NCBI GenBank assembly: GCA_002345845.1
Contig: DDWF01000316.1
Span: 1-17,590, forward strand
DNA length: 17,590 nucleotides
Direction of reading: 5' to 3'
Source of the DNA: Betaproteobacteria bacterium UBA2293
GTDB taxonomy: Bacteria; Pseudomonadota; Gammaproteobacteria; Burkholderiales; Rhodocyclaceae
Part shown: in pieces, positions 13,024 through 17,590 of the stretch
How positions within the stretch are numbered: the stretch's first letter is position 1
How the letters are laid out: every line of letters begins with the position of its first letter
Made by a program: the position numbers and the translations under genes
Notes under the pieces: generated by a model
The model's database searches: none
What the model was told of the DNA's origin: nothing
What the model saw: the letters and a program-made list of their open reading frames with translations, nothing else

Positions 13024-13377
13024 ATGAAAGCATCAACGCTCACCAGATCGGCACGGAACCTTCTTTTGTTATGCAGCTTGTTGTTAACTTCTTCATCCTA
13101 TCTTTTTGCATCCCAGTATGAAGAGGGGGTTTCAAGTCAAGAGTATCTTTTTGTCAAAGGAATAATTCAATCCGTTTCCCCCCAAGAGCAATCCATAACG
13201 GTTAAAGCCTTGAAAGGCCCAAGGATCAAAATATTAATGCAACAGCAGACAGAAATGGATGGCTTTGTAAAAATCGAGGACCTGCAGCCTAACGAAAATG
13301 TAAAAATCTGGTATCGCCCGGATCAACACGGCAATATTGGCCTGAAAATTGTCAAATTACCGGAACTTGGGTGTTGA
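13024..13377 (+). CDS. Small secreted protein of unknown function ending in KLPELGC
   Basis: A 117-residue protein with a signal peptide: positive residues near the start, a hydrophobic run LLLLCSLLLTSS around 13-24, and likely cleavage after FAS (about residue 30). The mature part of about 87 residues alternates hydrophobic and polar residues (YLFVKGIIQSV, QSITVKAL, RIKILMQQQTEM, ENVKIWYR, GLKIVKLPELGC), suggesting a small all-beta fold of OB or DUF5666-like type; this is a pattern-based guess. The mature protein has a single cysteine, the C-terminal residue, a suggestive place for a mixed disulfide or persulfide. The ATG at 13024 has GAGGAG 9 nt upstream. The DsrE-like gene starts 37 nt after its stop on the same strand, so they are probably co-transcribed. 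Both are far more AT-rich than the left half of the window. Confidence 0.8.
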   Translation: MKASTLTRSARNLLLLCSLLLTSSSYLFASQYEEGVSSQEYLFVKGIIQSVSPQEQSITVKALKGPRIKILMQQQTEMDGFVKIEDLQPNENVKIWYRPDQHGNIGLKIVKLPELGC

Positions 13378-13393
13378 GACACTCAGGGAGATA
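13378..13393 (+). repeat. 16-nt leader repeat, copy 1
   Basis: GACACTCAGGGAGATA follows directly after the stop of the small secreted protein gene and precedes the DsrE-like gene. An identical copy lies at 16846-16861 before the srkA-like gene. Both copies contain the Shine-Dalgarno-like AGGGAG and are followed by a similar AATTC-containing stretch before an ATG. Confidence 0.7.
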
Positions 13394-13414
13394 TTTAATT
13401 CATGAGGCGAAACT

Positions 13415-13909
13415 ATGAAAGGAATGGCGCGAATATGGATCATTCTCTCGGCCGTCCTCTTCGCTCAATATGGCCTCAGTGCAGAAGCCTATTCGAACGA
13501 TGATGTTGTTGCGAAAAACAAAGAGGTGAAAGTCTATTTTGATGTCAATATTGGTGAATCCGAGAAACTGGCTACCCGGTTGCAATTGATAGATAAAACT
13601 CATGGCGACTTGATCGCGATGGGACTTACACCTCGATTCATTGTCGGCATTCGTGGCAAGGCGAGTAATTTTTTCACCAAGGATGATGATTACATTTTAG
13701 AAACCGATATTCCGTTAAAAAAGAAAATATTAGCGCGAGTTGTCCAGTTCAAGTCTGCAGGTTTTCGACTGGAACAGTGCAGCATAGCTGCCGCTATGCA
13801 AGGGATAACCGAAGCTGATTTTTTGCCCCAACTGGAGATTGTGAACAACGGATATGTTTCCATGATCAGCTATCAGCATCAAGGGTATGCGTACGTTCCC
13901 ATGGACTGA
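13415..13909 (+). CDS. Secreted DsrE-like sulfur-relay family protein
   Basis: A 164-residue protein with a signal peptide (hydrophobic IWIILSAVLFAQYGL, probable cleavage after AEA at about residue 25) and a mature DsrE/DsrF-like domain from about residue 37: KVYFDVNIGES, then TPRFIVGIRGKAS, then FRLEQCSIAAAMQGI, and a C-terminal NGYVSMISYQHQGYAYVP. The only cysteine is C122, in the position expected for the persulfide-carrying cysteine of the family. Classical DsrE works in the cytoplasm with DsrF and DsrH; an exported single-subunit version would act on sulfane sulfur in the periplasm. That role is inferred. GAGG about 8 nt upstream supports the ATG at 13415. It is probably co-transcribed with the KLPELGC protein and faces the Fe-S protein gene. 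It is the most AT-rich gene I counted (one 60-base line only 33% GC), unlike its neighbours on both sides. Confidence 0.82.
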   Translation: MKGMARIWIILSAVLFAQYGLSAEAYSNDDVVAKNKEVKVYFDVNIGESEKLATRLQLIDKTHGDLIAMGLTPRFIVGIRGKASNFFTKDDDYILETDIPLKKKILARVVQFKSAGFRLEQCSIAAAMQGITEADFLPQLEIVNNGYVSMISYQHQGYAYVPMD

Positions 13910-13997
13910 AATGGAGAAATTGACACTCTATTTGACACGTGGCGTATAGGAGTTCGACAAGATGCAGAAAGAGGGCTTATTTGAACATCAACTTTTG

Positions 13998-14022
13998 AGT
14001 ACTTCGGGGAGGGGTGCTTTTT
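13998..14022 (+). terminator. Weak terminator-like hairpin after the DsrE-like gene
   Basis: AGTACTTC (13998-14005) can pair with GGGGTGCT (14011-14018) using G-U wobbles, around a 5-nt loop, and the 3' arm runs into a five-T tract (14018-14022). It lies about 90 nt past the DsrE-like stop and just before the end of the convergent Fe-S gene. The stem is weak because of three wobble pairs. Confidence 0.28.
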
Positions 14023-14030
14023 CCGCAGGG

Positions 14031-15269
14031 TTATCGACAGTGGGGACGAGACTCTTGCATCGCTGACCGCATCCTTCGTCGCAGCAGATGCTTCAACAGC
14101 AAGCGATTCCAATAAGTGAATGGCGGCCGCGCCGCTGTTACTTTACCACGCTGCACGGCATCCGGCCGGAAAAGGAGATCGACGAGGTGAATAGTGGGGG
14201 TCACCCGGTTCAGCGTGGCGGTGCAGCCGCTGCAGTAGGTGACAAGCAGCCGTTTTTTCGCCTCCAGTACCCTACGATTCGCCCACCCTGTGCTCAAACG
14301 CTGGTTGACGAAGGACACCGCGCCGCCTTCGCCGCAGCACATCGCCTGTTTTCCATGATGGCGCATCTCGATAACGGTATGCCCCAGATCCGATAACAGC
14401 CCCCGGACAGCGGCCTGGACCTGATGGTCGTCGCGCAGGGGACAGGGATCGTGGACGCTGACCTCCAGCCCCCTCGTGGCCGAACCTTCTTGCCCTTTTC
14501 CGCTTGCATGCAGGAGCTCGTAGACCGTTTGCACGGCAAGCCCGTCCCCGTACTGGCGAAAAATCTTGGTGCAGTTGGGACAGGCGGTCACCACGGTGCG
14601 AACGCCGTGGCGGGAAAGAAAACCGGTCACCTTGCCGAAAGCAGCATGAAAATGCGCCGCTCGCCCTAAGTCGTGGGACGGCTTGGTGCAGCAGTCCAGG
14701 ACAATACCGAGCGCCGGTATGAGCAGACCAAGCTGTTGATACATCTGCATCGTCGCCGCTGGCCGGGTGCCGGGAAGCGTGCACCCCGGGAAAAAAACCG
14801 TCTCGCACCCGAGCGGCAATCCGTACCACGAAAAAAGAGAGGAGGAACCGCGCTGTTCATAGCCGGTCAGAAGGCGATAAGGTCGCTTATCAAAAAAACC
14901 CGCTGTAACCTGGTAACGGCGGATTTCAAGAAACAGCCGGCACGGGTCGAGCTTTTCCGGGCATACCGCCGTGCACAGGCCGCAGAGGCTGCATTCGTAG
15001 GCACAATTACGGTGGGCGGGATCGCTGCAATCCCAGCCGGATGCAATCGCCTTGGGTGGACCGTACTGGGTGAGGAAAGCGCACTCCCTGACGCAGGCGC
15101 CGCACTCGGTGCACCCCTCCCGCACCTCATGCTGAGCCGTACGCATGGACAAGGCGGCATCGCCCGGAACCATTGCCGCAGGTTTCGGGTGTCCCTTATC
15201 CTGACGGATATACCCCTCGGGGTTGTGGAACAGACGGCGAAGCCAATGAGGCGATTTCAGGGAAAACAT
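14031..15269 (-). CDS. HdrD/GlpC-like Fe-S protein with two 4Fe-4S motifs and two CCG domains
   Basis: Counting from ATG 15269 the protein has 412 residues. Two ferredoxin-type motifs come first: C53, C56, C59, C63 and C93, C96, C99, C103. Two complete CCG (cysteine-rich) domains follow: C163, C193-C194, C230, C233 and C276, C311-C312, C346, C349. This is the layout of HdrD, GlpC and related subunits that pass electrons to or from disulfides, quinones or a flavoprotein partner. No partner flavoprotein gene is visible here. No signal peptide or membrane helix is seen, so it is probably cytoplasmic. The frame stays open upstream to 15437, but that stretch looks noncoding and includes a strong stem-loop. 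None of the candidate starts has a good Shine-Dalgarno, so the start is uncertain by some tens of codons. It lies 195 bp downstream of the rhodanese gene, same strand. The substrate is unknown. Confidence 0.87.
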   Translation of the reverse strand: MFSLKSPHWLRRLFHNPEGYIRQDKGHPKPAAMVPGDAALSMRTAQHEVREGCTECGACVRECAFLTQYGPPKAIASGWDCSDPAHRNCAYECSLCGLCTAVCPEKLDPCRLFLEIRRYQVTAGFFDKRPYRLLTGYEQRGSSSLFSWYGLPLGCETVFFPGCTLPGTRPAATMQMYQQLGLLIPALGIVLDCCTKPSHDLGRAAHFHAAFGKVTGFLSRHGVRTVVTACPNCTKIFRQYGDGLAVQTVYELLHASGKGQEGSATRGLEVSVHDPCPLRDDHQVQAAVRGLLSDLGHTVIEMRHHGKQAMCCGEGGAVSFVNQRLSTGWANRRVLEAKKRLLVTYCSGCTATLNRVTPTIHLVDLLFRPDAVQRGKVTAARPPFTYWNRLLLKHLLRRRMRSAMQESRPHCR

Positions 15270-15420
15270 GGCGAAAGGAAGTTCTATGATCAATCCAAAA
15301 TGAAGGGGGCGCCAAAAGCGTAGCGACGCGCACATCGAGCAGCAGAAAAAACGCCTGCTGTCACAGAGGTCGCATGGCAGGACAGGGGGACAACCAAGCA
15401 GGATTGGAGGTGAGAGTGCC

Positions 15421-15452
15421 GCCGCCGGGAAAAGCAAGCTCTCCCTGGCGGC
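15421..15452 (-). promoter_or_regulatory. GC-rich stem-loop between rhodanese and Fe-S genes
   Basis: GCCGCC plus GGGA (15421-15430) pair with TCCC (15442-15445) and GGCGGC (15447-15452), ten base pairs with a single-base bulge and an 11-nt loop. It begins 12 nt after the rhodanese stop on the minus strand. No T tract follows in that direction, so it may act as an mRNA processing or stability element, or a partial terminator that lowers expression of the Fe-S gene. Confidence 0.4.
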
Positions 15453-15464
15453 AAACGGTGTGGA

Positions 15465-15998
15465 TCATTTTTCGGAATCGACCGGATACTCCGCGCCTTT
15501 CCAGGCAAAAATACCGCCCGGATGACGAAACACATTGGTGTAGCCGAGTTTCTTGGCCCAAAGGGCGCCGTTGTGGCTGCGAGTGCATTTAACAAAACCG
15601 CAATAGATAACGATCAATTTGTTCTTATCGGGACCGAGCAGTTTTTGAAAGTCTTCCACGCTTTTGCCGTCGGTTTCCTTGGCGTTCCATTCTTTCATCT
15701 CCGGGATGGGGAAGAGAAACTGTTTGGCGCCGGGAATATGCATTTTCTTGTACGAATCTTCAAAGGGCATGGTGTCGATGATCAGCATGTCCGTTTTGGC
15801 GTCGATCTTTGCTTTCAACTCCTCGGTGGTGACGATGCCATACCCGCCCTGCTGTACTTCGCGGACAAGCTTGACCGCTTCCTGCTCCTTGGCCACCTCT
15901 TCCTTGAACTTGTCGGTGCCGAAACCGAAAGCCGAAACAGTGCTGCCCAACAAGAACAAACTCATCACCAGCCCATGAACCATTCCTTTTTTCCGCAT
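15465..15998 (-). CDS. Secreted single-domain rhodanese-like protein
   Basis: A 177-residue protein with a signal peptide (MRKKG, hydrophobic LVMSLFLLGSTVSA, cleavage near residue 23) and one rhodanese domain from about residue 53 to the end. Visible elements are MLIIDTMPFEDSYKKMHIPGA, the usual D-x-R/E-x-x-HIPGA stretch, then the catalytic strand and loop LIVIYCGFVKCTRS, and the C-terminal YTNVFRHPGGIFAWKGAEYPV. C133 sits in the normal persulfide position. The loop is longer than the common five residues and holds a second cysteine, C138, so a disulfide or sulfur hand-over between the two is possible. The family transfers sulfane sulfur between thiols; the physiological acceptor is unknown. 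The ATG at 15998 has AGGAG 7 nt upstream. The MauE/DoxX-like gene ends 22 bp upstream, so the two form an operon; this gene pair also occurs in Geobacter-type bacteria as I recall. Confidence 0.92.
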   Translation of the reverse strand: MRKKGMVHGLVMSLFLLGSTVSAFGFGTDKFKEEVAKEQEAVKLVREVQQGGYGIVTTEELKAKIDAKTDMLIIDTMPFEDSYKKMHIPGAKQFLFPIPEMKEWNAKETDGKSVEDFQKLLGPDKNKLIVIYCGFVKCTRSHNGALWAKKLGYTNVFRHPGGIFAWKGAEYPVDSEK

Positions 15999-16020
15999 CC
16001 TTTTTCTCCTTGATCTCCAA

Positions 16021-16509
16021 TTATTGTTTCAGGCGACCGGTCCGCCATCGGACCAGGCCGCGACGCCAGTAGACAAACAACACCGCCGCCATCATCACCG
16101 CATCCCTTGCCAAAGCCACCCTGAGGCTCTTGTAGGCCTGCTCCGGATCTTCGGGCCCGAAGCAGCCGCAGTCGATATCCAACCCCAGATGTATGCCGTA
16201 GAGGAGAACAGCCATGAACAGGATCAGCATCCCGGCGATGAGCGCAAGACTGCCCCGTATCGCCAAAAAAATGCCCGTCCCGGCAACCACTTCCAGGGCA
16301 GGCAGGAGGAGCGCCGCCGGAAAAACCAATCCCTCGGGCAGGAGCCCGAAACCGGCGATCACCGTGGCAAATCTCGTTGGATCAGCAAGTTTCACCAGCC
16401 CGGAGTAGAGGAAGATGCCGGCAAGCGCCCAGCGGATGAGCCGTTCCACCACGGCAAGGGTCAGGACGCGGTGCCATCGTACATTGAGACTGCCCTCGCC
16501 CATCGTCAT
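16021..16509 (-). CDS. MauE/DoxX-like redox-associated membrane protein
   Basis: A 162-residue integral membrane protein with about four hydrophobic helices (roughly residues 25-40, 60-82, 88-109 and 134-148). Family signatures are FLYSGLVKLADPTRFA after the first helix and DIDCGCFGPED at 111-121. The CxC pair C114/C116 in the DCGCFG motif is characteristic of MauE/DoxX-type proteins linked to thiol-disulfide exchange. With a secreted rhodanese encoded directly behind it, it is likely to exchange electrons or sulfur with that protein across the inner membrane; this is inference. ATG 16509 has GGGAGG 8 nt upstream. ATG 16503, two codons in, is also possible with AGGGGG before it. It is the first gene of the minus-strand operon, with a candidate promoter and two dyads upstream. 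No substrate can be assigned. Confidence 0.88.
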   Translation of the reverse strand: MTMGEGSLNVRWHRVLTLAVVERLIRWALAGIFLYSGLVKLADPTRFATVIAGFGLLPEGLVFPAALLLPALEVVAGTGIFLAIRGSLALIAGMLILFMAVLLYGIHLGLDIDCGCFGPEDPEQAYKSLRVALARDAVMMAAVLFVYWRRGLVRWRTGRLKQ

Positions 16510-16562
16510 TCCCCCTGCCTCCCAACAGCAACCGAACGGTCATTTCCCCTCAAAGTACCGGC

Positions 16563-16591
16563 AATACACTCAAGTTCTCCCCCAAAGTCAA
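16563..16591 (-). promoter_or_regulatory. Candidate promoter of the mauE-rhodanese operon
   Basis: On the minus strand TTGACT (16591-16586) is followed after 17 nt by TGTATT (16568-16563). The -35 box matches 5 of 6 and the -10 box 4 of 6. A transcript would begin near 16556, about 47 nt before the ATG at 16509. The -35 box is part of an inverted repeat, so a bound regulator would affect it. Confidence 0.4.
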
Positions 16592-16619
16592 ATAGGTAAT
16601 TTGGATGAATATTGACTTT
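16584..16619. promoter_or_regulatory. Inverted repeat over the mauE -35 box, possible operator
   Basis: AAAGTCAA (16584-16591) and TTGACTTT (16612-16619) are perfect 8-bp inverted copies separated by 20 nt. One arm contains the candidate -35 element of the mauE promoter. The centre lies about 46 nt upstream of the predicted transcript start. The regulator is not identified. Confidence 0.4.
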
Positions 16620-16639
16620 TGTATCGAGATTTACGTTCT

Positions 16640-16660
16640 TCTTGATCTAAATGATCAAGA
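16640..16660. promoter_or_regulatory. Perfect 8-bp palindrome, CRP/FNR-like half-sites
   Basis: TCTTGATC (16640-16647) and GATCAAGA (16653-16660) flank TAAAT. The arms contain TTGAT and ATCAA, the half-sites of FNR-type regulators, but the spacing between those half-sites is 7 rather than the standard 4. It lies in the divergent gap between mauE and srkA and could serve both genes. Confidence 0.5.
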
Positions 16661-16830
16661 GTCTTGCCGGGGAGAAGGACACAACGATACGTTGCACCCT
16701 TTATGGGCAAAGCGTGGTAGAGTGTCGGCTTGGAAATGATCGAACCTGCCGGTGTAGTGCATGCTGTCAACAACCAGTGCAGGGGCTGAGCACGTCCATT
16801 GGTTTCCTTTTGCAGGAATGCGTTTGCCGG
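16661..16830. other. Remaining upstream region of the srkA-like gene
   Basis: No coding sequence is supportable. A small dyad CAACG-ATA-CGTTG lies at 16682-16694. A weak plus-strand promoter pair, TTGGAA (16730-16735) and TGTAGT (16753-16758) with a 17-nt spacer, is the best candidate for srkA transcription. Neither is convincing alone. Confidence 0.3.
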
Positions 16831-16845
16831 ATGAAACAGAGTGAC

Positions 16846-16861
16846 GACACTCAGGGAGATA
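16846..16861 (+). repeat. 16-nt leader repeat, copy 2
   Basis: Identical to 13378-13393. Here its AGGGAG lies 11 nt before the ATG at 16870 and probably serves as the ribosome binding site of the srkA-like gene. Confidence 0.7.
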
Positions 16862-16869
16862 ATTCGTTT

Positions 16870-17590
16870 ATGGATACTTTGGACCTCAAGAAAAAAGGGT
16901 CGGCTTTAAACAGGCTGACGCCGGAGAGTATCCTGCAGCACGTCGAATCGGCGCTGGGCCGTGCCTGTACCAATCTCTGCCGGCCCTATAACAGTTATAT
17001 TAATCGCGTTTACGAACTGGAAGACAGGGACGGCAACGGCATGGTCGTCAAATTCTATCGACCCGGACGCTGGTCGCGGCAGGCCCTGCAGGATGAGCAT
17101 GATTTTCTGCTGGAACTGGCAGCGGAAGAAATCCCGGTCATTGCCCCGCTCACCCTGAAGAATGGCGGGACGCTCGGGCAATATGAAGACATGTACTTTG
17201 CCGTTTTCCCGCGCAAAGGAGGGCGATGTGTCGATGAATTCAATGATGACCAATGGTTGGCGTTCGGAACCCTGCTCGGGCGCACGCACATGGTGGGGGC
17301 AAGAAAGATGCCCCGGGACAGGACCACGATGCACCCGGCGATGACAACGGCAAACCAGGTGGAATTCATCCGCACAAGCGGTCTGGTTCCCCATGACCTG
17401 ATGGGGTCGTACACCCAGATAACCACCAGAATAATCAAAGAAATCGAGCCCCTTTTTGCCCACAGCGAATCAATTCGGATTCATGGTGATTGCCACTCGA
17501 GCAACCTCATCTATCGTCCGGGAGAGTCGTTTTTCCTGATCGATTTTGACGATATGGCCATTGGTCCGCCGGTCCAGGATTTCTGGATGC
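16870..17590 (+). CDS. srkA: SrkA/YihE-like stress response kinase, C-terminus off the right edge
   Basis: The plus-strand frame is open from ATG 16870 to the window end (240 complete codons of an expected 330 or so). It aligns by eye with E. coli SrkA throughout: LTPESI near the start, then PYNSYINRVYELED, VVKFYRPGRWS, DEHDFLLEL, PVIAPL, MYFAVFPRKGGR and LLGRTHMVGA. The kinase motif HGDCHSSN is at residues 205-212, with catalytic D207 and N212, and the metal-binding IDFDD is at 224-228. SrkA is a cytoplasmic aminoglycoside-phosphotransferase-fold Ser/Thr kinase that protects cells under envelope and oxidative stress and is linked in E. coli to the Cpx response and dsbA. An in-frame ATG at 16831 would add 13 residues, but AGGGAG near 16853 favours 16870. 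It is divergent from the mauE operon. A link to periplasmic thiol stress fits the neighbours but is inference. Confidence 0.92.
   Translation, partial: MDTLDLKKKGSALNRLTPESILQHVESALGRACTNLCRPYNSYINRVYELEDRDGNGMVVKFYRPGRWSRQALQDEHDFLLELAAEEIPVIAPLTLKNGGTLGQYEDMYFAVFPRKGGRCVDEFNDDQWLAFGTLLGRTHMVGARKMPRDRTTMHPAMTTANQVEFIRTSGLVPHDLMGSYTQITTRIIKEIEPLFAHSESIRIHGDCHSSNLIYRPGESFFLIDFDDMAIGPPVQDFWM

Noticed and set aside
13402..13503. Short frame starting at the ATG after leader repeat copy 1
   Set aside because: It gives about 33 arginine-rich residues overlapping the DsrE-like gene in another frame, with no family resemblance.
15270..15437. 56-residue N-terminal extension of the Fe-S protein
   Set aside because: The extension has no family resemblance, contains a strong stem-loop in its DNA, and lacks a ribosome binding site; the typical protein begins shortly before the first 4Fe-4S motif.
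16640..16660. Standard FNR box
   Set aside because: The half-sites TTGAT and ATCAA are present but separated by 7 nt instead of 4, so it was recorded only as an FNR-like palindrome of unknown regulator.
16906..17463. Minus-strand open frame of 185 codons
   Set aside because: It is antisense to the srkA-like gene, whose plus-strand translation aligns with SrkA over its whole visible length.

Overview
The window joins two kinds of DNA. The left part (about 1-8740) is GC-rich, about 60-70% in the 60-base lines I counted. It holds conserved housekeeping genes in an order I associate with Betaproteobacteria of the Rhodocyclales type (Dechloromonas/Azospira-like; inference from memory, not a search). 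On the minus strand an overlapping operon reads yhdP, a carbon-nitrogen hydrolase (Nit family), then tldD, which runs off the left edge. Divergent from it on the plus strand is glnE, the bifunctional glutamine synthetase adenylyltransferase/adenylyl-removing enzyme, with a good sigma-70-like promoter in the 98-bp gap.

Convergent with glnE is a large soluble hybrid histidine kinase (8741-12586, minus) with seven PAS/PAC modules, HisKA, HATPase and a C-terminal receiver. Its base composition slides from about 62-72% GC at the receiver/ATPase end to about 40% at the N-terminal end. The gene therefore bridges the GC-rich left side and a different right side.

From 12.6 kb on, the genes look like those of Desulfobacterota or Geobacter-type anaerobes. 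A roughly 440-bp intergenic region with a dyad leads into an AT-rich pair on the plus strand: a small secreted protein ending in KLPELGC and a secreted DsrE-like protein. Facing them on the minus strand is a set transcribed mauE/doxX-like, then a secreted rhodanese, then an HdrD/GlpC-like protein with two 4Fe-4S motifs and two CCG domains. Divergent from mauE/doxX is an srkA (yihE)-like kinase gene, cut by the right edge. The mauE-srkA gap holds two clear inverted repeats.

As a system, the right side looks like a sulfur/thiol redox module: DsrE and rhodanese as sulfane-sulfur handlers outside the cytoplasm, a MauE/DoxX membrane protein with a CxC pair as redox partner, and a cytoplasmic Fe-S protein of the heterodisulfide reductase type. 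Whether it is an acquired island in a Rhodocyclales-like genome or an assembly join of two genomes cannot be settled from this sequence. The main points to follow up are that junction, the composition gradient inside the kinase gene, the DsrE/small-protein pair, a 16-nt leader repeat, and the dyads. I saw no tRNA, rRNA, CRISPR array, transposase or integrase.
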